A stretch of DNA of 10,401 bases from Bacteroidales bacterium UBA4318 (GTDB lineage: Bacteria; Bacteroidota; Bacteroidia; Bacteroidales; UBA932). The first letter of the stretch is position 1, and each line of letters begins with the position of its first letter. A program made the translations under genes and the position numbers. The stretch covers positions 1 through 10,401 of the forward strand of contig DGUE01000113.1 in assembly GCA_002393895.1 (NCBI GenBank), given 5' to 3'. Shown here in pieces: positions 1 to 7,125 of this stretch. The notes under the pieces are model-generated. The model was not told where the DNA came from. It was given only the letters and a program-made list of their open reading frames with translations, and did not search any database.

Positions 1-2
1 CC

Positions 3-3000
3 GACATGCGGGCTCCCCTCTATTCAATGACAACCACAGGGCCGAGGGCCTACAAGAACTACTGCAGGGCCATACGCATGAAACTGAAGGTCGCGAAAGG
101 GAGTATCATTTCCTCCAAAACCATATCAAAATTCTCCCTTGGCAGGCTGGACGACATGGACTTCCTGCTGAACGTGGATGAGATCGAGGCCGATGGATAT
201 GTGAGTGACCTCAACATCTCCCGGCTCAAGTTTACCGACCTGTACGGGGGAGTTACGGGAGATGTTACATGCCGGCTCACAGGCATCACCGTCACGAAAG
301 ACATGCTTCTGGACGCAAAGGTAGACAAACTCGATTTTACCACCGAGGGAGTCAGCAAGTTTGCAAGCCACATGACCGGGAAACCGGTAAAACTGGACAA
401 TTACGCCAGGGGGCAGAAGATATCTTTCAGCGGAAAGGCTAAAGGCACACTTAACAAGCTTGCCGCCAACGGAAAAATCCGTACCGGTGCAGGCACGGCA
501 AATGCCGACCTGAGCATAAAGAATCTTACCAGCAAGACTCAGGGAACCGAAGTCGGCGGCACCGTCAGTACCCACAACCTTGCACTCGGGCGCATCATCA
601 ACCAGAAACTCATAGGAAAGGTGACTGCGAATACCGGATTCAAGGCCGTGCTCGACAAAGACAACATCTCCGTCAAGGTGGATTCCCTGATGGTAGACCG
701 CCTCGGCCTGCATGATTACGACTACACCGGGATTGCCGCCGCAGGCACTTATTCCGACAATGCCTTCGACGGAAAGATCATCTGTGCGGATCCCAACCTC
801 AATTTCATATTCCAGGGCATATTCAACCTGTCTCCCAAGACGAAGAACGCACTCTACAAGTTTTCTGCAAATGTCGGATACGCCGATCTGGAAGCCCTGA
901 ATCTGGACACCCGCGGAGGCACCTCCAAGGTATCGGCCCAGCTGAATGCAAACCTTATGAAAATCCCCCGGGGGGACTTGCTCGGCGATTTCAACATCTA
1001 TGACCTCACCCTCGAAAACGACAACGGGGTCAAGTACATAGGCGATATCTATGCCGGCTCGCACACCAACGGAAGCACCAGCCGCGCCCAGATATCTTCC
1101 AGTTTCATGGATGCCGGATACGTGGGGAACAGGAGTATAATGGACCTGATCAACGACCTTCAGAGCGTGACCACACGCCGGGAACTGCCTTCCCTCTACA
1201 GCCGTAAAGACAAGGACAAAGGCGACCCCAAGGCCAGCTACGACATCTCCGTAGACTTCCACGACAGCCGGGACCTCCTGTCTTTCATCAAGCCGGGAAT
1301 GTACATTTCCGACTCTACCAAGATAGACCTCAAGATGTCCAACGGGGACCTTTCCGGCACGGTGCATTCCTCCAGGCTGGCCTACATGACCAACTACCTG
1401 AAGGGCCTGGACATCATTGTGGATAATCAGGGAGGCAGCGTGAATGCTTCGCTGCTGACCGATGAACTCAGGATGGGGCAGATAGGATTCGTGAACAGCG
1501 CCCTGATCGCCTTCGCCCAGGGCGACAGTTTCTTCCTCAGCTTCCACTACGATAACATTTCCGGCATGGACAACGTGGGAGAGCTATACCTGGCCGGAAA
1601 CATAGAAAGGGATGCCACCGACACTCTCACGGTGTATGCAAAACCGCTTTCATCCTATGTCAGATTCGAAGATTCCCAGTGGGACCTGGCAGAATCCGAC
1701 ATAATCTACCGCTCCGGAGAGGCCAGTTTCAACAACTTCTCCATCGTTAACGGAGACCAGTCAATCAAGATAAACGGAGGCATATCCAGAAGCAAGGCAG
1801 ACACGCTCATAGTCGGCATAGACAATGTGGACATGAGCATCATAAACCACTTTACGGGGAAAGATTACGGCTTCGGCGGGCGCACGTCCGGCCGGGGAAT
1901 CCTTTCCTCCCCTCTCAAAGGAGATGTGATGGGTCTGGTTAACCTGAGCTGCGACTCCCTAGCCGTCGGCGGGGAAGAAGCCGGGTCGCTCCGCATGGCT
2001 CTGGTATGGGACAAGGCTGAAGACAAGGTGAGTGCTTTCGTTCGGGATATAAACGATGGCATGGATGCCCTCAACATAAAGGCCAACTACGGTATCTCCA
2101 GAAAGACTCTGGATGCAAGCGCAGTTGCTGACGGGCTGCATCTGGCACTGCTGTCTCCCCTGCTCCCCGAAGCACTGACCGACCTGGGAGGCAGCCTGAG
2201 CGGCAGTTTCAACGCCCGCGGCAATCTGGATAGCCTGGCCCTCAGCAGCGACGGCGCCAGGATTGAGGGAGGAAAACTCAAAATTGCATACACCGGCGTA
2301 GACTATAAGCTGGGCGGGCCTTTCCATATCGACAACCGAGGGCTTCACTTCGACAACTTCAATATCACGGACCCTCAGGGCGGATTCGGAATCCTTAACG
2401 GAGGCCTGCTCTTCAAGGAACTCAAGGACTTCAGGCTCGATACCGACCTTGCCCTCAACAACTTGATGGTTTTCGGGAACAAGGGCGGCAATGTGTATGG
2501 AGACCTGTTCATCAGCGGAAATGCCTATCTGACGGGGCCTCTGGATGCCATCAACATGGACGCCGACATCTTCACCAACAAGGCTGGCACCATGCATGTA
2601 TCCCTCGGAGGAGCTTCCTCCGCAAGCGTCGGCGACCTGCTGACCTTCACGGACCATACCGTTGTCGAGATCGACCCCTATGAAGAGATGCTCAACGAGA
2701 TACTCCAGCAGGTGGCGACCCGCAAACAGACCTCTGCCTCCAACTTCACGGCACATGCCCGCATAAATGCCACGCCGGACCTTGAGGCCGTGCTCGAGCT
2801 GGACAACACCGGGGACAACTTCCTCACAGCCAGAGGTTCAGGCCAGCTGGTCCTTGAAATGAATTCCGCGCGCAAACTCCTGGATGTATCCGGCGACTAC
2901 AACATCTCCAACGGTAAATACCACTTTGCCCTGCCTGGAATCGTCAGCAAGAACTTCAACATCGAAAACGGCAGCAGCATCAAGTTCGGAGGAGATGTGA

Positions 3001-3791
3001 TGAACAGCGAACTGGACATCAACGCATCCTACTCTCTGCGTACTTCCATCAACCGCCTCCTCGCGGACACTTCTTCCGTGCAGACGCGACGCATGGTAAA
3101 CTGCGGAATCAGCATCACAGACAAGATCAGTTCGCCCAAGGTAGGATTCTCCATAGATATCCCCGACCTGGATCCTTCCACCAAATCCGAGGTGGAAAGC
3201 GCCCTGAACACCGAAGACAAGGTGCAGAAGCAGTTCCTGGCCCTGCTGATTACGGGATCCTTCCTCGAAGGAGAACAGTCCGGTATTGTAAACAACACCA
3301 ACCTGGTGTTCTCAAATGTGAGCGAAATGATGTCCAGGCAGCTAAGCAACCTTCTCAACAGGATGGATATCCCTGTCGACCTGGGTGTCGGCTACCAACA
3401 GAATGCCGGCGGCACAGACCTCTACGACGTGTCGGTGAGCACCGAGCTCTTCGACAACCGGGTCGAAGTGCGGGGTTCTTTCGGCAACCGCCAGTACAGC
3501 ACCACGACCAACCCGAACGGAGACATGGTCGGGGATCTCGACATAGACGTGAAACTGGACAAGCCGGGAGAGCTTCGCCTCAATCTATTCTCGCATTCCG
3601 CCGACGAATACACCAGCTACCTCGACTACTCACAGCGCAATGGCGTCGGCATCACCTACCAGAGGGAATTCAACAAGTGGAAAGAATTCTGGCGCAGCCT
3701 TTTCATCAGCCGCAAGAAACGGCAGGAGATCAACCGCGAAGCCAGCCTGACGGAAGAAAAACAGACAATAACCATCGAAGCAGATGAATAA
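3..3791 (+). CDS. tamB: TamB-like translocation/assembly protein, 5'-truncated
   Basis: The frame is open to the left edge of the window, so the start and the expected N-terminal membrane anchor lie upstream; the Met at position 6 is probably internal. The visible part is about 1260 residues of repetitive, beta-rich sequence with alternating hydrophobic residues, Gly and Asn/Asp turns, as expected for the long beta-taco of AsmA/TamB proteins. The last 400 or so residues match the TamB C-terminal (DUF490) region, ending in a segment of the type NGVGITYQREFNKWKEFW (about residues 1211-1230), followed by a short charged tail. TamB family proteins span the periplasm and help move phospholipids or assemble outer-membrane proteins with a BamA-family partner. 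The stop overlaps the next gene by 8 bp, making this the first visible gene of the operon. Family assignment is from recognised sequence character; the function in this organism is inferred. Confidence 0.88.
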   Translation, partial: DMRAPLYSMTTTGPRAYKNYCRAIRMKLKVAKGSIISSKTISKFSLGRLDDMDFLLNVDEIEADGYVSDLNISRLKFTDLYGGVTGDVTCRLTGITVTKDMLLDAKVDKLDFTTEGVSKFASHMTGKPVKLDNYARGQKISFSGKAKGTLNKLAANGKIRTGAGTANADLSIKNLTSKTQGTEVGGTVSTHNLALGRIINQKLIGKVTANTGFKAVLDKDNISVKVDSLMVDRLGLHDYDYTGIAAAGTYSDNAFDGKIICADPNLNFIFQGIFNLSPKTKNALYKFSANVGYADLEALNLDTRGGTSKVSAQLNANLMKIPRGDLLGDFNIYDLTLENDNGVKYIGDIYAGSHTNGSTSRAQISSSFMDAGYVGNRSIMDLINDLQSVTTRRELPSLYSRKDKDKGDPKASYDISVDFHDSRDLLSFIKPGMYISDSTKIDLKMSNGDLSGTVHSSRLAYMTNYLKGLDIIVDNQGGSVNASLLTDELRMGQIGFVNSALIAFAQGDSFFLSFHYDNISGMDNVGELYLAGNIERDATDTLTVYAKPLSSYVRFEDSQWDLAESDIIYRSGEASFNNFSIVNGDQSIKINGGISRSKADTLIVGIDNVDMSIINHFTGKDYGFGGRTSGRGILSSPLKGDVMGLVNLSCDSLAVGGEEAGSLRMALVWDKAEDKVSAFVRDINDGMDALNIKANYGISRKTLDASAVADGLHLALLSPLLPEALTDLGGSLSGSFNARGNLDSLALSSDGARIEGGKLKIAYTGVDYKLGGPFHIDNRGLHFDNFNITDPQGGFGILNGGLLFKELKDFRLDTDLALNNLMVFGNKGGNVYGDLFISGNAYLTGPLDAINMDADIFTNKAGTMHVSLGGASSASVGDLLTFTDHTVVEIDPYEEMLNEILQQVATRKQTSASNFTAHARINATPDLEAVLELDNTGDNFLTARGSGQLVLEMNSARKLLDVSGDYNISNGKYHFALPGIVSKNFNIENGSSIKFGGDVMNSELDINASYSLRTSINRLLADTSSVQTRRMVNCGISITDKISSPKVGFSIDIPDLDPSTKSEVESALNTEDKVQKQFLALLITGSFLEGEQSGIVNNTNLVFSNVSEMMSRQLSNLLNRMDIPVDLGVGYQQNAGGTDLYDVSVSTELFDNRVEVRGSFGNRQYSTTTNPNGDMVGDLDIDVKLDKPGELRLNLFSHSADEYTSYLDYSQRNGVGITYQREFNKWKEFWRSLFISRKKRQEINREASLTEEKQTITIEADE

Positions 3792-4491
3792 AGGGAAACT
3801 ATACCTGATACCTTCCCCGCTCGGGGATTACGATCCTCTGGAAGTGATTCCGGAGGGCACCCTGAAAGTGCTGAAGGGGATCAGGACCTTCGTTGTGGAA
3901 GAGACCAGGACGGCCCGGCGCTACCTTTCTGCAGCCGGCTTGAAAGGGCATATCGGTGAATTGGAATTCCACGAGCTGAACGAGCACACCCCGGCCTCCG
4001 AAGTGGAAGGCTTTGCCAGCCTTTTCGAAAACGGAGATGTAGGATTGATTTCCGAAGCGGGGCTTCCTGCCGTGGCGGATCCGGGAGCCGCACTGGTGGC
4101 TCTCTGCCACCGGCACGGCATCACCGTAGTGCCTCTGGTCGGCCCTTCTTCCCTCATGCTCTCGCTCATGGCTTCCGGCCTGGACGGCCAGAGTTTCGCC
4201 TTCCGGGGATATCTCCCTGCAAAAACCGACGAACGCCGCGCAGCCATACGACGCTGCGAAAAAGACTCCGCCGCCTTGCATCAGACTCAGATCTTCATAG
4301 AAACCCCCTACCGCAACGATTCCCTGCTGAAGGACCTCCTGGAGCAGCTCTCCCCTGCCACACGCCTCTGCATCGCTGCAGATATCACCCTTCCCGACGC
4401 ATTCATCCACACCGACACAGTAGCCTCCTGGCGCAAAAATAACCCTCAAATCGGAAAAAGACCATGTGTATTCCTTCTTCTGGCAAAATAG
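3784..4491 (+). CDS. SAM-dependent methyltransferase, RsmI-like (tetrapyrrole methylase fold)
   Basis: This 235-residue protein belongs to the SAM-dependent methylase family that includes RsmI, which 2'-O-methylates C1402 of 16S rRNA. It opens with LYLIPSPLG (residues 6-14), has VVEETRTARRYL (37-48), a SAM-site loop GLISEAGLPAVADPG (87-101), VGPSSLMLSLMASGL (119-133), IETPYRN (172-178) and LCIAADIT (195-202). The usual RsmI signature near residue 14 (GNLxDIT) is replaced by GDYDPLEV, and the SDPG-type loop reads VADPG. These differences match the second, non-RsmI paralogue that many Bacteroidota carry beside true RsmI, so the target is uncertain and no symbol is given. At about 235 residues it lacks the C-terminal extension of E. 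coli RsmI (286 residues). The start overlaps tamB by 8 bp and the end overlaps folB by 28 bp, so coupled translation is likely. Confidence 0.85.
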   Translation: MNKGKLYLIPSPLGDYDPLEVIPEGTLKVLKGIRTFVVEETRTARRYLSAAGLKGHIGELEFHELNEHTPASEVEGFASLFENGDVGLISEAGLPAVADPGAALVALCHRHGITVVPLVGPSSLMLSLMASGLDGQSFAFRGYLPAKTDERRAAIRRCEKDSAALHQTQIFIETPYRNDSLLKDLLEQLSPATRLCIAADITLPDAFIHTDTVASWRKNNPQIGKRPCVFLLLAK

Positions 4492-4841
4492 AACTTCTCG
4501 GGATGCGCTTCAAAGCCTACCATGGCTGCTTCCCCGAAGAAAGGGTCAAGGGCGGAGAATATGTAGTCGATTTCCGCTGCCCGGTGAATCCTGAGACCGC
4601 CATCCAGACCGACGACCTGTCCTTTACCCTGGATTACGGCGCAATCTACGACATCGTTGCCGCAGAGATGAAACAGCCTTCGAACCTTATCGAAAACGTG
4701 GCCGGGCGCATCCGGGATGCCATCGAGGAGGCTTTCCCCATACTGGAAGAATTCGAAATCAGCGTCTCCAAACTGAATCCTCCTCTGGGAGGGCCGGTAG
4801 ACTGCGCACGCATAACGCTAAGCGGAGGATCCGAACAATGA
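4464..4841 (+). CDS. folB: Dihydroneopterin aldolase
   Basis: FolB cleaves 7,8-dihydroneopterin to 6-hydroxymethyl-7,8-dihydropterin and glycolaldehyde, a cytosolic step of folate biosynthesis. The 125 residues cover the whole single-domain family. Compared from memory with the Staphylococcus aureus enzyme, the key positions are present: Glu26 in AYHGCFPEE, Tyr58 in LDYG, Glu77 in NLIENVAGRI and the catalytic Lys103 in SKLNPP. The start at 4464 lies inside the 3' end of the preceding methyltransferase gene. The next in-frame Met is residue 14, already inside the first beta strand, so 4464 is the better choice. The stop shares an ATGA with the start of mtaB. No other folate gene is in the window, so its place here looks like a general housekeeping operon rather than a folate cluster. 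Confidence 0.93.
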   Translation: MCIPSSGKIELLGMRFKAYHGCFPEERVKGGEYVVDFRCPVNPETAIQTDDLSFTLDYGAIYDIVAAEMKQPSNLIENVAGRIRDAIEEAFPILEEFEISVSKLNPPLGGPVDCARITLSGGSEQ

Positions 4842-6217
4842 AGATAGCCTTCATCACACTTGGCTGCAAACTGAATTTTGCAGAGACTGCAACCTGGGAG
4901 CGGGGTTTTCGCAAAGCCGGGCTGGAGGTAGTTCCCTGGCGCGAGAAGGCCGACATCTACCTCATCAACACCTGCACTGTAACCGAAACTTCCAACAAGA
5001 AGTCCCGCGGCGAAATCCGCAAAGTGCACCGCATCAATCCCGATGCGCGTATCATAGTCACCGGCTGTTATGCCCAGATGAAACCCGAAGAGGTCCGCGC
5101 CATTCCCGGCGTTTCCCGCGTCTTCCTTGCCACTGAAAAATCATTAGTTGTTTCGGAAACATTGGCAGCGGCAGGGTTACTGCCTGCCGGGGAACTCCGT
5201 TCGCTTCGCTCACTCCGGCCCCTCCCTTCTGCGATGGGCCCCTCCCCCTGCCCGAATAGCGGGGCCCCCGAAAAGCTCCCGCTTTTTGGGGTGCTCTCTC
5301 CGGGGGTGGACACGTCCCCAGCAGGCAGTCCCCTGCCGCTGCCGGTATTCGGAGCATACTCCACTAGCGAACGGACGCGGGCATTCCTGAAGGTTCAGGA
5401 CGGATGCGACAATTTCTGCCGCTACTGCACGGTACCATATGCCAGGGGCAGGAGCAGAAGCGTGCCTCTGTGCGAAGTTGTGAAAGCGGCGGAGGCGATT
5501 GCCGCTGAAGGTGTGAAAGAGGTAGTTATAACTGGCGTGAATACAGGCGATTACGGGCGTGGAACGGACGATAGTTTCCTGGGTTTGCTGAAGGTGCTGA
5601 ATGCTGTTGAAGGCATAGAGAGGTGGAGGATTTCCAGCATCGAACCAAACCTGATAACCGAAGAAATCATCGACTGGATAGCCTCAGGCACCAAGTTCCA
5701 GCCCCACTTCCACATACCCCTCCAGCAGGGCACCGACGAACTCCTCGCCCGCATGGGCCGCAAGTACACCACCGCCTTCTTTGCCGACCGCATTGCCTAC
5801 ATCCGCAACAAGATGGAAGGCCCGGGCAAACCCAAGGTATTCTTCGGGATAGACGTGATGGCAGGCCTTCCGGGAGAAACGGAGGAACTGTTCCTGCAGG
5901 AACTGGTATTCCTGAAACAGATAAGACCTGCTTTCATCCACGTATTCCCCTACTCCAGACGCCCAGGCACACCTGCCGCCACCATGCCGAACCAGGTGCC
6001 CGAACCTGTCAAGGCAGAGCGTGTCGCTAGGCTGGAAGAACTCTGCAAGACACTCCACGGCGAGTTCGTGGAAGCCAACCGCGGCATACGCGAAAGAGTG
6101 CTCTTCGAGTCCAAAGAGAAAGATGGCTCGATGAGCGGATACACAGGCAATTACATCCGCATAACCCGCCCCTGGGACGCCGCTCTCGTGGGCAAACTGA
6201 CGGAGATTACTATATGA
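4838..6217 (+). CDS. mtaB: tRNA t6A37 methylthiotransferase MtaB (radical SAM)
   Basis: This 459-residue enzyme is a methylthiotransferase of the MtaB type, which converts t6A37 of ANN-decoding tRNAs to ms2t6A using two iron-sulphur clusters and SAM. The N-terminal MTTase (UPF0004) domain carries the three cluster ligands Cys10 (TLGCKLN), Cys46 (INTCTVT) and Cys77 (VTGCYAQ). The radical-SAM motif is Cys190, Cys194 and Cys197 in GCDNFCRYC, and a TRAM-like RNA-binding segment closes the protein (about 400-459). The motifs favour MtaB over MiaB or RimO: CKLN at the first cysteine and VPYARGRSRS after the radical-SAM motif. The stretch from Cys77 to Cys190 (113 residues) is some 40 longer than in usual family members, because residues about 109-169 are encoded by a palindromic 180-bp segment (separate entry). 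All catalytic motifs are intact. It overlaps folB and the following hydrolase by 4 bp each (ATGA). Confidence 0.93.
   Translation: MKIAFITLGCKLNFAETATWERGFRKAGLEVVPWREKADIYLINTCTVTETSNKKSRGEIRKVHRINPDARIIVTGCYAQMKPEEVRAIPGVSRVFLATEKSLVVSETLAAAGLLPAGELRSLRSLRPLPSAMGPSPCPNSGAPEKLPLFGVLSPGVDTSPAGSPLPLPVFGAYSTSERTRAFLKVQDGCDNFCRYCTVPYARGRSRSVPLCEVVKAAEAIAAEGVKEVVITGVNTGDYGRGTDDSFLGLLKVLNAVEGIERWRISSIEPNLITEEIIDWIASGTKFQPHFHIPLQQGTDELLARMGRKYTTAFFADRIAYIRNKMEGPGKPKVFFGIDVMAGLPGETEELFLQELVFLKQIRPAFIHVFPYSRRPGTPAATMPNQVPEPVKAERVARLEELCKTLHGEFVEANRGIRERVLFESKEKDGSMSGYTGNYIRITRPWDAALVGKLTEITI
5164..5343 (+). repeat. Palindromic element inserted in frame within mtaB
   Basis: The segment is bounded by inverted repeats. 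The left arm (5164-5193) and right arm (5315-5343) are complementary apart from a one-base length difference and one mismatch: GGCAGCGGCAGGG plus ACTGCCTGC on the left pairs with GCAGGCAGT plus CCCTGCCGCTGCC on the right, and the match continues through GGGGA/TCCCC. Each arm also folds on itself (GGCAG 5170-5174 with CTGCC 5180-5184; GGCAG 5324-5328 with CTGCC 5333-5337). The interior has a further hairpin (5266-5276 with 5281-5291, loop TCCC, one G-T pair) and a 10-bp direct repeat GGCCCCTCCC (5217-5226 and 5237-5246, period 20). It is GC-rich and exactly 180 bp, so it adds 60 codons without a stop. The translated stretch is rich in Pro, Ser, Gly and Leu and looks unstructured. No convincing target-site duplication is visible. 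The boundaries are those of the repeat, not proven insertion points. Confidence 0.8.
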
Positions 6218-7125
6218 AACTTACATTCTTTGGAACCGGCACTTCACTGGGCGTACCGATAGTCGGATGCACCTGCCCCGTGTGCACAAGCAAGGACCCT
6301 CGCGACAAGCGTTTCCGCGCATCTGCCCTGTTTGAAGCAGACGGCCTGAACATACTGGTAGACTGCGGGCCGGACTTCCGCAGCCAGATGCTGCGCGCAG
6401 GCATAGGACATCTGGACGCCATCCTGTTCACACACAATCATAAAGACCATACCGGCGGCATAGATGATGTCCGTTCACTGAACTATATTGACAAGCGGGC
6501 CGCCGAGATTTACTGCGAGCAGCGTGTGCTGGAAAGCCTCAAGCGCGAGTATCCCTATGCGTTCACATCCCCCCGCTATCCAGGTGCCCCGGAATGGCAC
6601 ATTCACCTTATCGAAAACAAGCCTTTCGCGGTTCATCCAAACAAAGAAGACAGGGAACTGGTCTGGGTGCACGACGTGGGTTACGGATATCGTATGCCGG
6701 ACGGCAGCGTGCAGCCCACCCCGGCCGACAACATAGACAATGCCGTTGACGATGGCAAAGGAGTGAAAGTGATTCCGATTCGAGGGATACATGGCAAACT
6801 CCCCATACTGGGATTCCGCATTGGCAGGATTGCCTATCTGACAGACCTCAGCAGCATTCCCGAAGAAGAATTACCCAAGTTGGAAGGCCTCGAGCACGTA
6901 ACGCTCAACACCGTCACATACGGCCCCCATCACTCGCATCTGTCGTTGGATGAAGCGCTTGCTCTTGCCGACCGCATAGGAGCGAAGCACACCTGGCTCA
7001 CACACCTCAGCCACCACTTCCCTACCCACCCGCAGTTCTGCAAAGAACTAAGGCAGCTCTGCGCAGAGCGCGGCATACACTCCGATGTTCAGCCCGCCTA
7101 TGACGGACTGCAGATTAACGATTAG
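6214..7125 (+). CDS. MBL-fold metallohydrolase, PhnP-like
   Basis: The 303-residue protein is a metallo-beta-lactamase-fold hydrolase close to the PhnP/YcbJ-like phosphodiesterase group. The N-terminus has GTGTSLGVP (residues 7-15) followed by Cys19, Cys21 and Cys24, the extra structural zinc site of PhnP-type enzymes. The dinuclear metal site starts with HNHKDH (74-79, His74, His76, Asp78, His79), and later [25 protein letters not shown] and THLSHH supply the remaining ligand regions. PhnP itself cleaves 5-phosphoribosyl 1,2-cyclic phosphate, but no phn genes are near and Bacteroidota homologues are usually uncharacterised, so the substrate is not assigned. From memory, Bacteroidota relatives are about 250 residues; the extra length seems to lie in a stretch of about 45 residues between ENKPFAV and [11 protein letters not shown]. 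It starts in an ATGA overlap with mtaB and its last 11 bp overlap convergent recQ. Confidence 0.88.
   Translation: MKLTFFGTGTSLGVPIVGCTCPVCTSKDPRDKRFRASALFEADGLNILVDCGPDFRSQMLRAGIGHLDAILFTHNHKDHTGGIDDVRSLNYIDKRAAEIYCEQRVLESLKREYPYAFTSPRYPGAPEWHIHLIENKPFAVHPNKEDRELVWVHDVGYGYRMPDGSVQPTPADNIDNAVDDGKGVKVIPIRGIHGKLPILGFRIGRIAYLTDLSSIPEEELPKLEGLEHVTLNTVTYGPHHSHLSLDEALALADRIGAKHTWLTHLSHHFPTHPQFCKELRQLCAERGIHSDVQPAYDGLQIND

Noticed and set aside
126..1547. 473-codon open frame on the minus strand inside tamB
   Set aside because: It is antisense to a gene with clear family character, its product is valine/glycine-rich with no recognisable motif, and such long shadows are expected opposite GC-biased third positions.
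1959..2756. 265-codon minus-strand open frame inside tamB
   Set aside because: Same shadow effect; no family motif and no promoter or operon context.
5266..5291. Hairpin that could be an intrinsic terminator inside mtaB
   Set aside because: The stem is followed by no T run, and mtaB continues intact on the far side with its catalytic domain, so termination here is unlikely.
5151..5353. TTCGGA on both sides of the mtaB element as a target-site duplication
   Set aside because: The copies do not abut the inverted repeats (about 4-7 bases away), and a six-base match by chance is likely.
5058..5364. Overlapping short open frames on both strands through the mtaB insert
   Set aside because: The inverted repeat and high GC keep several frames open; none has an independent start context or recognisable product, and the mtaB frame explains the segment.
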